A stretch of DNA of 54,591 bases, from NCBI RefSeq assembly GCF_003383095.1, contig NZ_PSYW01000006.1, positions 1 to 54,591 of the forward strand. Direction: 5' to 3'. The stretch comes from Haloferax sp. Atlit-12N. Lineage in GTDB: Archaea; Halobacteriota; Halobacteria; Halobacteriales; Haloferacaceae. The notes under the pieces were generated by a model. That model had not been told where the DNA came from. It worked only from the letters and a program-made list of their open reading frames with translations, and searched no databases. Positions 33,017 to 40,976 of this stretch are shown one piece after another; the first letter of the stretch is position 1; each line of letters begins with the position of its first letter. The translations under genes and the position numbers were made by a program.

Positions 33017-33842
33017 CATGTCCCTCCATGCACGCCATGCGCTCAGAGCTTTCGGTGCGCGCATTGAACGCCGGTCGCGACGAGAACGGGAACCGCGACG
33101 CGACCGCTCGGACCCGCTGTTCGAGCATCTCGGGACTGTGGCCGTTCCAGACCTTCGCGTCGGCCCAGAACGCCCATTCGGGCGTCCCCCACATGGACTC
33201 ACGGCCGTCGCGACGAATGAGGTCCTCCTGCCCGAAGTCGCTCTCGTCCTGCCGCCCACGGCCCTGGAGTCGGTCGAGGCGCTCGTCGAACGGGGCATGC
33301 ACCCAGACAACTTCGAGCGTGTGGAACCACAGCTCCAGAGCGACGAGCGCCTCGGTGTCGCGCATCCCGATCACAACCGCGGGCTGGTCGGGGAACGCGT
33401 CGGTCGCCTCGAGGCGTTCGATCACGTCGTGTGCGACGTAGTCGCCGCCGTCGACGTCCCGCCGCATCGTCGAATAGTCGCCGAGTTCGTCTGACGACAG
33501 CGCTTCAGTCGACGCGACGTCGAAGTGGTCACACGCGCCCTCGCGGACGATGTCACCTGTTTCGAGTTCGAGCCCGTCGAGTTCGTCGACGAGTATCTCT
33601 CCCGCGGTTGATTTCCCCGCGCCAGGGAGGCCGACCACTACGACGCCGGTGCGCTGGTCGTCGAGGTGCCTGACGATGGTCGTGTTCTGGAGGCCGTCGC
33701 GACAGCGCTCGCAGAGGACTGTCTGTTCGCCGTTCGTTTGGACTACTGCAAGCCCCTCGTGAGGGCCAGCGTGGTCCGGCATCTCGCACGTGTCTGTGTT
33801 TTTTGTCACCGTAAGCGCCTGGATCGAGAGACTTTCAGTCAT
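33006..33842 (-). CDS. P-loop nucleotide kinase-like protein with N-terminal zinc site
   Basis: 278 aa from ATG 33842. Residues 19-47 contain C, H, H, C and C (CEMPDHAGPH, CERC) as a zinc knuckle. The P-loop GLPGAGKST (71-79) opens an adenylate-kinase-type domain with DIVREG, a lid-like region (DERLDRLQGRGRQDESDF) and a helical C terminus. Family members phosphorylate nucleotides or nucleic acid ends. Substrate cannot be told from the sequence. The zinc extension is unusual. Confidence 0.8.
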   Translation of the reverse strand: MTESLSIQALTVTKNTDTCEMPDHAGPHEGLAVVQTNGEQTVLCERCRDGLQNTTIVRHLDDQRTGVVVVGLPGAGKSTAGEILVDELDGLELETGDIVREGACDHFDVASTEALSSDELGDYSTMRRDVDGGDYVAHDVIERLEATDAFPDQPAVVIGMRDTEALVALELWFHTLEVVWVHAPFDERLDRLQGRGRQDESDFGQEDLIRRDGRESMWGTPEWAFWADAKVWNGHSPEMLEQRVRAVASRFPFSSRPAFNARTESSERMACMEGHDEA

Positions 33843-33984
33843 GCTGGTGTTGCTCCTTGAGTTCAGCATTGCCGTGGAAACAGACCGAACAGACCCATGT
33901 CCACGCCCAAACGCCGACGTCTTCGCGAACGTCGATGTGCTCGTCGCCACAGTTTGGACACGTTTCTGGTGGTCCGTCAGTCAT
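33835..33984 (-). CDS. 49-aa zinc-ribbon protein
   Basis: CPNCGDEH and CSVCFHG form a complete four-Cys ribbon, ending in a His-rich tail (EQHQHD). Overlaps both neighbours by 8 bp. Confidence 0.7.
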   Translation of the reverse strand: MTDGPPETCPNCGDEHIDVREDVGVWAWTWVCSVCFHGNAELKEQHQHD

Positions 33985-34408
33985 GGAACTCACCCAGTCC
34001 AGTATTCTCAGCCGCGCGGCGCTCGTTCTTCCTAATCTCGTCGAGGGCGTCCTGAAACGCTTGGCTCGCCTCGTCTGACAGGTCGTGCTTGTAGGCAATG
34101 ACCTGCAGTTGATCTGGCTCGGTGTCGAACTCGACTTTCTCGGGGACCACGTGGACGGCATCCCACGGGTTCGAGTGATTGGCGTCCATGATCGTCGCCG
34201 GAGAGAACTCGAACGCCGCACGGTCGTTGCCAAACTCTCCTTGCGAGTCGTCGACGACGTACTCGTTTGGATTCGGCTCACACATGGTCACCGGGCGGTT
34301 GCACGCCGGGCAGAGGGTGCTAATGAGCCTGTACGGACGCGTTGACTGCTCGTTCGCTTTCTTCTTCGCGCGCTGTGCTTGTTCCGTCGGAATCCGTGAA
34401 GCGTGCAT
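33977..34408 (-). CDS. Hypothetical 143-aa protein with CPAC motif
   Basis: A basic N-terminal helix (EQAQRAKKKANEQ), then CPACNRPVTMC, a likely zinc site, then an acidic alpha/beta part ending in a charged helix (AFQDALDEIRKNERRAAEN). Not recognised. Confidence 0.65.
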   Translation of the reverse strand: MHASRIPTEQAQRAKKKANEQSTRPYRLISTLCPACNRPVTMCEPNPNEYVVDDSQGEFGNDRAAFEFSPATIMDANHSNPWDAVHVVPEKVEFDTEPDQLQVIAYKHDLSDEASQAFQDALDEIRKNERRAAENTGLGEFHD

Positions 34409-34692
34409 CAGTACTCATACCCCGCGTTACAGCGCCGACAGCGGACGCGCCGCTCGGTCTGCTCCCACTCGGTATGGAGCGAGAACTCGTCAGAGTCGAA
34501 CATCTCGGCGTCCCACATTCCGATGACAAACTTGCCAGTCGTGACCTCTTCGTCGACGACAGTACCACCACAGTCGCACGTGTCGACGACGTCGCTGGAG
34601 ACCGTCCGCGTTCCGCGCCCCGACGGCCGAGTCGTCGTGTCCGTCGGCGGGACCGGTGGCGTGGGTTTGTCGTCGTGAGCTGCGTCACTCAT
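34408..34692 (-). CDS. Zinc-ribbon protein, 94 aa
   Basis: A Pro/Thr-rich N terminus precedes a ribbon of CDCGG and CRRCNAGYEY separated by about 45 residues of beta character. Start ATG 34692 overlaps the upstream stop. Confidence 0.7.
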   Translation of the reverse strand: MSDAAHDDKPTPPVPPTDTTTRPSGRGTRTVSSDVVDTCDCGGTVVDEEVTTGKFVIGMWDAEMFDSDEFSLHTEWEQTERRVRCRRCNAGYEY

Positions 34693-34933
34693 CTTTCGTC
34701 CCCACGGGTCCGTAGATCGGTTCCTCGACGAGCGACGCGTTCTCGATGTCGCCCGCCCACTTCGCCCAGCACGTGTCGCAGTGGTAGTATCCCGCCGGTG
34801 GGCCTTCGTGGAGATTCGAAGCCGGGCCGCCGCAGTGCGGACAGCCTTTTCCCTCGTTGAGGTCGATTCCGTCGAGATCCGCAACCGACTCCCAGTCGTG
34901 GGCCGGGTCGTGCATGCCGGTCGGGCGACTCAT
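34685..34933 (-). CDS. Zinc-ribbon protein, 82 aa
   Basis: CPHCGGPA and CDTCWAKW give a classic ribbon; the two Cys pairs are 20 residues apart. Acidic N terminus. Part of the coupled zinc-protein series. Confidence 0.7.
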   Translation of the reverse strand: MSRPTGMHDPAHDWESVADLDGIDLNEGKGCPHCGGPASNLHEGPPAGYYHCDTCWAKWAGDIENASLVEEPIYGPVGTKDE

Positions 34934-35103
34934 TTGAGTTCACCGTCCACTTTGTAGTCGCTCTCGGAGGGCGTGACATCGACCTCGAGTTCGAGCCGCC
35001 ACTCATCACGACGACCCTCAACCGAGACTTTCGATAGCTCGTAGCCGAGATCGCGGATTGCCTTTCGAATCTCGCGCTCGGCATCTCGAACGTCGTCGTC
35101 CAT
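34930..35103 (-). CDS. Hypothetical 57-aa alpha/beta protein
   Basis: Starts at ATG 35103. A charged helix (VRDAEREIRKAIRDLGYEL) leads into two strands (EWRLELEVDVT). Similar in shape to small DUF-type dimer proteins, but not identified. Overlaps both neighbours by 1-4 bp. Confidence 0.65.
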   Translation of the reverse strand: MDDDVRDAEREIRKAIRDLGYELSKVSVEGRRDEWRLELEVDVTPSESDYKVDGELK

Positions 35104-35432
35104 TAGTTCAGAACCTCCTCGTCAAGAAACTCGAACACCGGTTCGTAGTGGTCAATCACAACGTTCCCTCTCTCGTGGTACGCCATCGACCCGTCTATCG
35201 CCGCCCCGACAATTCGGCCTTCAGAGGCGTCGTAGCCGACGTAAGCAAACTGCTGGAGTGCCGCGATACGGACGTCGTGGTTCTCCGACTTGCACACGTG
35301 GACGGTGTAGTCGATGACGACGAACGGGCTCGCCGCCGACCGCCGGCGCACAGTCAGTTCGACCATTTCGTGGCTCCCAAACTGTGTCTGGTCGCCGCAA
35401 GCGTCGCATTCGAGTACGGACAGTTCGCTCAC
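35103..35432 (-). CDS. Hypothetical 109-aa protein with CxxC
   Basis: CDACGDQTQFGSHEM near the N terminus suggests half of a zinc site, followed by beta strands (VVIDYTVHVC). The stop abuts the following start and the ATG overlaps the stop of the large ATPase gene. Confidence 0.65.
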   Translation of the reverse strand: MSELSVLECDACGDQTQFGSHEMVELTVRRRSAASPFVVIDYTVHVCKSENHDVRIAALQQFAYVGYDASEGRIVGAAIDGSMAYHERGNVVIDHYEPVFEFLDEEVLN

Positions 35433-37093
35433 GAGTCAATCACCTCCTCGTAGATCTCGGACTCCAGTTCACCGTAGACGCGGTCTACCTCTGCTTCTGA
35501 AAAGCCGTTTAGCCGGTCACAGAGATGGTCTCGGAGACCGAACACGTACTCTCCGCGACCAACCTTTTTCACGAAGCCGGCCTCGATGAGGTCCCGCGTC
35601 TTCTTCGACTTCGTGCTGCTGGTCGGGCTCCCACCAGCGTACTTGTACGCGTCTTCTTGCGATGCGGGCCCTGACACGATGAAGTACCGAAGCATCTGCT
35701 GTTTCTTCTCGTCGAGGTCGTTGAGGCGCGACCGCACGTCATTCATCACCGTCTTGACCTTTCGGTTCTCCAGCGGGTCGCTGTCGAGGTCATCCGGAGT
35801 CGGCTGTTGAGACTCCAAGTCTTCGATGCGCTCACGGGCGTGCTTGAGCTTCCGGCGGAGGGTTTCGGTGTCCGCATCACCGACGCCGAACTCGTCGGCC
35901 AACACATCGACAGCCTCGACCGCGCGCTCTCCGATCTCCGGACGGGAATCAAGTTCCCGACGGAGTTGCTGCGCTTCGGCCTCCAGTTCGTTGATGCGTT
36001 CTTCGCGCTCTTCCAGCTGGCCTTCTAGGCGGTTGCGCTCTTCGACGAGGTCCTCAACTTTCTCGGACGCCACGCCACCGTTACCGGTCGCCTGCATGGC
36101 GTCAGCGAACTGACTCGCCATGTCGCGCATGTCCCGCGCGTTCTGCAGCTCCTCTTCGAGCGCCGCCTTCTCGTCCTGCAGCGACTCGACCTGCGCCTCC
36201 AACTTCGAGATTCGGTCCTGGCGACGTTCCTCTTGCTCGGAGATCTCCTGGAGTTCCTCGACGAGGTCGCCCGAGACGCTCATCAACTCGGGGCGCTCGA
36301 ACTCTTCGAGGTCTGGCGTCGCGCCGGCGTCGTACGTGCGCTTGCGTCTGACCTGAACGGTCTGGACGTCGGCTTCGAGGAAGTCCGCCTGGAGGAACGC
36401 CTCGCCGTCGTTGAGGTCCTGAATCGAATCGGCGTAGCTCGACCCGACGACACGGCGGACGACCTTGGTGTCGTTTTCCCAGGTGAGGCGGTGCCACATC
36501 AGCCAGTCACACTGGGTGATGAAGTCTTTCTTGACGTCCGCAGGGCGCTGGGAGATACCACAGAGCCCGAGGCCGTGTTTCCGGCCACGCTTCCCGATTT
36601 TGATGAGCATTTTCCCCGTCTCGTCGAGGCCGCCGCCTTCGGGGATGTACTCGTGAACCTCCTCGACGAGCAGCAGGAACGGCCGGCGGAGCTTCTTCTC
36701 TTTCGTGAACAGCGTCGAAGCAGTTTCGCGGACGAGTTCCGACGCGTCGGCATCGTCGAGGTAGCCCGAGACGTCGAGGATGATAGGCACGCTGTCCTCG
36801 AGGGCGAGTTCCGCGATCTTGTCGGCGTGCTCGGGCCCGACCTGCAGGTCGCACTCTTCGTCAGCGCCCACGTGGAGCAGTTCGAATTCCTCTTTCAGGC
36901 CCCAGTACTCGCCGTCGGTGTCGACGATCAAGACCGGGAACCCCCGGTCGAGCAGTTCTTCGATGATGACCGACGCCGTGTTCGACTTACCTGAGCCGGA
37001 CTTCCCCGTGATGAACCCACGGCCAGTTAGGACGTCGACGACGGGCAGCGAGACTTCGCCGCCGGCGTCGAGTGGAAGTTGTTCATCACTCAT
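35429..37093 (-). CDS. HerA/FtsK-like ATPase with coiled coil and winged helix
   Basis: 554 aa. Walker A GKSGSGKSNT (30-39) is followed by IVDTDGEYWGL, Walker B RPFLLLVEEVHEY (137-149), a sensor-like GISQRPADV and an arginine-finger-like region. This is the HerA/DUF87 helicase/translocase fold. Residues about 275-430 form a long coiled coil (DRISKLEAQVESLQDEKAAL and onward) and residues about 440-530 a winged helix. HerA works with NurA in host end resection, but no NurA is seen here. The coiled coil and winged helix replace the usual HAS barrel. It may act in replication, recombination or partition. Confidence 0.85.
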   Translation of the reverse strand: MSDEQLPLDAGGEVSLPVVDVLTGRGFITGKSGSGKSNTASVIIEELLDRGFPVLIVDTDGEYWGLKEEFELLHVGADEECDLQVGPEHADKIAELALEDSVPIILDVSGYLDDADASELVRETASTLFTKEKKLRRPFLLLVEEVHEYIPEGGGLDETGKMLIKIGKRGRKHGLGLCGISQRPADVKKDFITQCDWLMWHRLTWENDTKVVRRVVGSSYADSIQDLNDGEAFLQADFLEADVQTVQVRRKRTYDAGATPDLEEFERPELMSVSGDLVEELQEISEQEERRQDRISKLEAQVESLQDEKAALEEELQNARDMRDMASQFADAMQATGNGGVASEKVEDLVEERNRLEGQLEEREERINELEAEAQQLRRELDSRPEIGERAVEAVDVLADEFGVGDADTETLRRKLKHARERIEDLESQQPTPDDLDSDPLENRKVKTVMNDVRSRLNDLDEKKQQMLRYFIVSGPASQEDAYKYAGGSPTSSTKSKKTRDLIEAGFVKKVGRGEYVFGLRDHLCDRLNGFSEAEVDRVYGELESEIYEEVIDS

Positions 37094-37123
37094 ATGGATC
37101 GGCCTCCGGCGGTTGTCCGAGAG

Positions 37124-37396
37124 TCACCCATGGAACGTCACCTCGACGCCGTTGATCTCGAGCACGCGGTCGCCGCACTCGGGGCACTGCGTCCGGACGT
37201 GCTCGGGGAAGTGGAGTTTCCCGTAGCCATCGGCGCGGACAGCATCCGTTTCGATCTCGAACTCGTCGACCCAGCCGTCGCACAGCTCCGGCTCGATGTC
37301 CGGCGTCCTGCACCGGACGACGAGACGGTCCTCGACTAGGTCGGCTGGAACGTGCTCGAAGCCGTTGGTCGCGACGAGCGACTCGTGGTCAGTCAT
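37124..37396 (-). CDS. Zinc-binding hypothetical protein, 90 aa
   Basis: From ATG 37396. CPECGDRVLEI near the C terminus pairs with CRTPDIEPELC to make a zinc site. Located directly between the HerA-like ATPase and the clamp-like protein, so a role in the same DNA-processing set is possible. Confidence 0.65.
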   Translation of the reverse strand: MTDHESLVATNGFEHVPADLVEDRLVVRCRTPDIEPELCDGWVDEFEIETDAVRADGYGKLHFPEHVRTQCPECGDRVLEINGVEVTFHG

Positions 37397-38198
37397 CGCG
37401 ACCACCGAGTCCCTTGATCTGCGGCGCGATCGCCCACGTCACGTCACCGACCTGGATGAACATCGGAAACTCGTCGCGGATGTGGAACCGCCACGTCTCG
37501 CCGGCCGGAGATGCTTCGGCGATCGTCTGCATGAAGTCACATCCGAAGACCGCCGACTCAGCGCCCTCACCACGAGTCCGGTGACCGATCAGCAGCTCGA
37601 TGTCTCCGGCACCCTCGTAGGAGGACGCTGTGAACGCCGCCGAGTCAGCCTCCGTCTGGAACACGATCCCGTCATCTGACTCACGAGCGAGACCATAGAG
37701 CACGCCACGCGCACGAGTACCGTCTGCCTCGATGTGCTGGGTGTGGTCGACGTTCGGGAGCGTCGGCATGTCTGGGGCGGGCGCTGTCTCGAAGACGAAC
37801 CCCCAGCGCTCGTCATCAGGGGCGTCGCCATCGCGGCAAAGCGTGACCGTCGTCTGTTCGTCTTGGTCGCGGTCGATTCGGAGCTCACACCACTCGTCGT
37901 CGAGGGCGGAGCACAGCATTTCGAACCAGTCGACATCGCCGACGTCCGCGTTCGCCTGCGACCCGAAGTCAACGGCGACCGTCGTCTCGACCGCGTTGGC
38001 CGTCGACGGCGCGCGAATCGGGACAGGACCCGTCGCGATCAACGTCGACGAAGGGTTGAGCGCGGCCACTTGGCACGCCGCCTCGTCGCCGGTCGTGTCG
38101 ATTTTGATCTGGACTCTGTGCTTGTTGATTGCACCTGCCGCCTGGAGTGCGCTGTGGAGATCGTCGCCGTGGAGATCGACGCTAACGCGGTCGCTCAC
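37389..38198 (-). CDS. Divergent PCNA-like sliding clamp
   Basis: 269 aa. The N terminus (VSVDLHGDDLHSALQAAGAINKH), a central PDMPTLPNVDHTQHIEADG linker and the C terminus (FPMFIQVGDVTWAIAPQIKG) follow the order of archaeal PCNA: first domain, interdomain connecting loop, then the closing ...FPV...vtY.lAPRi. Length is close to the 250 usual for PCNA. A PIP-like peptide on the viral methyltransferase supports this reading. Divergence is strong, so a structure prediction is the decisive test. Confidence 0.65.
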   Translation of the reverse strand: MSDRVSVDLHGDDLHSALQAAGAINKHRVQIKIDTTGDEAACQVAALNPSSTLIATGPVPIRAPSTANAVETTVAVDFGSQANADVGDVDWFEMLCSALDDEWCELRIDRDQDEQTTVTLCRDGDAPDDERWGFVFETAPAPDMPTLPNVDHTQHIEADGTRARGVLYGLARESDDGIVFQTEADSAAFTASSYEGAGDIELLIGHRTRGEGAESAVFGCDFMQTIAEASPAGETWRFHIRDEFPMFIQVGDVTWAIAPQIKGLGGRDD

Positions 38199-38231
38199 GG
38201 CGTGACCCTCCAGAGAAACTGTTCGTTCCGG

Positions 38232-38528
38232 TTAGGTTGTGGGTGTTGTTGTCGAGTCGTCATCTGTTTCCTCCTCGCGCGGGTCCTCAACGAACTCGTA
38301 GAGTCCGCGAGCCACCTTGCGAATCCATCCGGCATCTCTCAGACGCCGGATGTGGTACTCGACGTTCGACTTCGAGATGCCAGTCTCGTCAATGATGTAC
38401 CGCGGGTTAGCGCGCCCCCACGGGTCGCCGTTCTCACGGCCACGTTTGAAGACATCCAGCACCTGGTCTTCCCCATCGCTGGGGTCGAAGCTTCGATTGA
38501 TATCGTTATTCGCCATCGCGCTACTCAT
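38232..38528 (-). CDS. Winged-helix transcription regulator
   Basis: 98 aa from ATG 38528 (ATG 38516 also possible). The core (QVLDVFKRGRENG...RYIIDETGISKSNVEYHIRRLRDAGWIRKVARGLYEF) is a MarR/ArsR-like winged helix with recognition helix around SNVEYHIRRL. It heads the leftward block and faces a divergent promoter with inverted repeats, so it probably regulates itself and the rightward gene at 38710. Confidence 0.85.
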   Translation of the reverse strand: MSSAMANNDINRSFDPSDGEDQVLDVFKRGRENGDPWGRANPRYIIDETGISKSNVEYHIRRLRDAGWIRKVARGLYEFVEDPREEETDDDSTTTPTT

Positions 38529-38709
38529 CGAGTACCACACCACATAGTACGATGCGGTATGTAATAAATAGTGTGTTGCATTATGCTATACACTATGTTT
38601 TGCATAGTTTTATATTGCTGGCAGATCTACCTGTAGGTGTGAAGCGAGGTACGTCGGCCAGAATGGCCGGCCGGTGCTTGAGACACCGACCGCGCTTCCG
38701 TGAGAAAGC
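38529..38709. promoter_or_regulatory. Divergent promoter with operators and leader hairpins
   Basis: The AT-rich core holds a minus-strand TTTATTAC about 32 bp before 38528 and a plus-strand TTTATATTG near 38609. The inverted repeat ATAGTGT/ACACTAT (38568-38574, 38590-38596) encloses the palindrome GCATTATGC, and CTATG/CATAG lies near 38594-38607. The plus-strand leader then has two hairpins: CGGCCA-GAA-TGGCCG (38655-38669) and CGGTG/CACCG (38672-38688). Together they suggest a repressed switch plus an RNA-level element. Confidence 0.6.
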
Positions 38710-39114
38710 ATGAGTACGAAACAAGTCCACCGTAAAAGCACCAACGATGAATCGCTTGCTACGCGATTCGTCCCGGTCGGCGCTATCAACCCGATGACCG
38801 AGGCGAAGCTCCGTGCGTGCAACCAAGTCGAAGCGTCCGATGACGGTGACCACGAGGTCGCTGTCTTCGCCGTCGCCCACCGCCACGGCGTCATACAAAA
38901 CCCTGTTCGTAAGACAGAGGGGGACGCAGAGGCCGTTCTCTACGTAACTGCCGACGGTGAGCGCTGCACCGAGCGCTGGTACCCTATTCTTGAGGGCGAG
39001 TTCGAGAAGATCGACCGGGCGTTCATCGCCGACGAACGCGACCTCGACGAGTCTGGGTCGGGCGCGAAGCGCTTCGCTCCAATCGCCCAGAAGCACCCGG
39101 AGGTCGGAGAGTAA
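38710..39114 (+). CDS. Hypothetical protein, first gene of rightward accessory operon
   Basis: 134 aa, alpha/beta, with no recognised motif. Begins about 100 bp after the TATA and after two leader hairpins. The stop overlaps the next ATG. The position opposite the winged-helix gene suggests early expression. Confidence 0.7.
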   Translation: MSTKQVHRKSTNDESLATRFVPVGAINPMTEAKLRACNQVEASDDGDHEVAVFAVAHRHGVIQNPVRKTEGDAEAVLYVTADGERCTERWYPILEGEFEKIDRAFIADERDLDESGSGAKRFAPIAQKHPEVGE

Positions 39115-39596
39115 TGCGCGGCAACGACATCCACTCGCGCGCCGCCCGGCGCGTTCGCGTCGATCACCGGTCGACTGCGACCGACGAGTTCGACCATCGC
39201 ATCCTCTGCGACGGCGTGCACGACGACGTCGTCGAGGACGACCAACTTGCCCAGCTCGAAGACGCCATCGCGACGGTCGAAGACGTCCGTGATGAGCGCC
39301 GGCGTGAGCTCGGCGACACCGACGACTACGACGCGAGGGTCGAATCGGATACTGCAAGTGCGGCTCTGCAACTGCATGACGTCGTCGACCAGCGCGTGAT
39401 GGAGATCTGCGCCGAGCGCTGTCGGGCCGTCCTCGTCGACGGCGACGAGTGGGTCGAAGAAGGCTGGGAAGACGCCTCGGAGGTCGAAGCCGCTAAGCGC
39501 GAAGCGACGAACTGGCTACTTGAGCATCCGGAAACGTGTAAGCGACTGTGGGGACAGCGGTCTCCAACGATGAGCACGCTGGAGGTGCGCGGCTGA
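39114..39596 (+). CDS. Hypothetical helical protein, 160 aa
   Basis: Starts at ATG 39114, overlapping the previous stop. Rich in His and Asp at the N terminus, with a helical middle (LAQLEDAIATVEDVRDERRRE) and a C-terminal CKRLWGQRSPTM. Not recognised. Confidence 0.65.
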   Translation: MRGNDIHSRAARRVRVDHRSTATDEFDHRILCDGVHDDVVEDDQLAQLEDAIATVEDVRDERRRELGDTDDYDARVESDTASAALQLHDVVDQRVMEICAERCRAVLVDGDEWVEEGWEDASEVEAAKREATNWLLEHPETCKRLWGQRSPTMSTLEVRG

Positions 39597-39907
39597 TGGC
39601 GGTCGCTAAGTCCGGAACCATGAGCGACCGCGACCGCCGTGCCCGAGTCGAGCCACTTTCGGCGGAACGCATCGCGCCAGGCATGTTCGCCGTCTCGAAT
39701 CTCCGCTCAGGGAGCACGTGGATCGTGGACATCCGCGAAGGAGTCTGCGAATGTCCCGACTTTCACTATCGGAGCGGCAAAAACGCAGACGGGTTCGAGT
39801 GTAAACACGAGAAGTTCATCAAGAAGATCGCCAACGGGGAACTCTGCTCACACTGCGGGTATGAGCGCTGTCGTCCGTCCTGCCCGGAGCGTGGTCGCGA
39901 TGAGTGA
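39596..39907 (+). CDS. SWIM zinc-finger protein
   Basis: 103 aa from ATG 39596, which overlaps the previous stop; ATG 39620 is also possible. C51-x-C53 and C69-x-H71 (CECPDFHYRSG...FECKHEKFI) form a SWIM zinc finger, a nucleic-acid or protein-binding element common in archaeal mobile elements. The C-terminal CSHCGYERCRPSC adds a second possible zinc site. Confidence 0.85.
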   Translation: MAVAKSGTMSDRDRRARVEPLSAERIAPGMFAVSNLRSGSTWIVDIREGVCECPDFHYRSGKNADGFECKHEKFIKKIANGELCSHCGYERCRPSCPERGRDE

Positions 39908-40082
39908 GTGTGACTGCCCCCTCGAAGGCGATTCGTACGCGACGGCGACGCCCGACGCCTGCAACGAGACCGACGAGACGGGCGACTTCATGTGCTCGAA
40001 GCCCGCGGGGCACGACGGCCCGCACGCGGCGTGCAACGTCGTCGAACATCCGTCAAAGGTCTGGGGAGAAGACGATGTTTGA
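39900..40082 (+). CDS. 60-aa Cys-rich protein
   Basis: From ATG 39900. CDCP and later C, CS, C and H residues (MCSKPAGHDGPH) may bind zinc. Overlaps the SWIM gene stop and the following ATG. Confidence 0.6.
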   Translation: MSECDCPLEGDSYATATPDACNETDETGDFMCSKPAGHDGPHAACNVVEHPSKVWGEDDV

Positions 40083-40257
40083 CACGCACCGTCGTCACCT
40101 TCGGCGCGGAGGGGCTGGAGTGGGGGCACTCGCAGCCGTCACATGGTACGCCGATGCAACCGAAGTCGCGCTGGGTCTGGCCGTCGTCGCCGCGCTTGCG
40201 CTGCTCGTCGATTCAAAGTTGACGGAGTCGACGTGGCTCCCGTGGGGTGACGAATGA
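40075..40257 (+). CDS. 60-aa membrane protein
   Basis: From ATG 40075. A basic N terminus (HRRHLRRGG) is followed by a hydrophobic half (VALGLAVVAALALLVDSK). One or two short spans. The stop overlaps ATG 40254. Confidence 0.6.
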   Translation: MFDTHRRHLRRGGAGVGALAAVTWYADATEVALGLAVVAALALLVDSKLTESTWLPWGDE

Positions 40258-40496
40258 TGCCCCGGTCGTTTTCGGACCTCGACACCTATTTCGAGATCGT
40301 CCGCTCGGAGACGTCCATCTCGAACGACGGGCTCCGGATGCGTGAGCCCAAGGCCCTCCGGTGCAGCGAGTGTGGAGCACAGCTTCCTCTAACTCGCGAG
40401 CGGTCGCCCGGCATCGAGGAACTCCCACACGAACCAGGGTGCTCGCAGCGCTACGTCACGAGCCGGTACTGGATTCGACAGTTCCAACAAGACTGA
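40254..40496 (+). CDS. 80-aa zinc-site protein
   Basis: CSECGAQLPL and a downstream H/C pair (HEPGCSQRY) suggest a zinc finger of the PhoU-free ribbon type. Last gene before an intergenic region with two GTTGGTTAARAC repeats. Confidence 0.65.
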   Translation: MMPRSFSDLDTYFEIVRSETSISNDGLRMREPKALRCSECGAQLPLTRERSPGIEELPHEPGCSQRYVTSRYWIRQFQQD

Positions 40497-40695
40497 CGAA
40501 GGCCCTCTTTTTGCGTTGGTTAAAACCGTGCGCCTCCGGTCGGGTGTTGGTTAAGACCACTTTCACCCGCCTGCTAACCGCTCTCGTGGCCGTCCGCCGC
40601 TCGTCTGACGCTTCTGTCTGCACAATTCGACATTTCACTTTCACTCCGGGTCACAAAATCCGTTTTTAACCCCCATCACGTCACGTTGAGTTGCC
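40497..40695. promoter_or_regulatory. Intergenic region with T-runs and direct repeats
   Basis: Contains CTCTTTTTG soon after the stop (terminator-like) and two GTTGGTTAARAC copies 31 bp apart (40515-40526, 40546-40557). CGTTTTTAACCCCC ends the region shortly before ATG 40696. It may contain a promoter for the next gene. Confidence 0.4.
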
Positions 40696-40968
40696 ATGTC
40701 CGCGAAGCCCCCTCTGGTGTGCGATGGGTCCGCCGTCAAGGACGCCGGGCCACTCGTGCGTATCGACCGGAGCCAGTTCACCGACCGCATGCGATACGTC
40801 TGCCCCAACGGCCACGCGTCGTGGGCTCCGACGAACTCGCATATCTGGTGCCGGTCCTGCTCGCGGGCATCGGCCAACGACGACGACGTCGATCCTGAAC
40901 ACTACGCAGTGCGTGACAAGAAGACTGGCGAGCTAATCAACTACTCCCGCGTGGAGCTGGTCGAGTGA
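40696..40968 (+). CDS. Zinc-ribbon hypothetical protein
   Basis: 90 aa. CPNGHASWAPTNSHIWCRSC is a four-ligand site within a beta-rich domain. Stands alone between an intergenic region and the convergent repressor gene. Confidence 0.7.
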   Translation: MSAKPPLVCDGSAVKDAGPLVRIDRSQFTDRMRYVCPNGHASWAPTNSHIWCRSCSRASANDDDVDPEHYAVRDKKTGELINYSRVELVE

Positions 40969-40976
40969 GAATGAAG

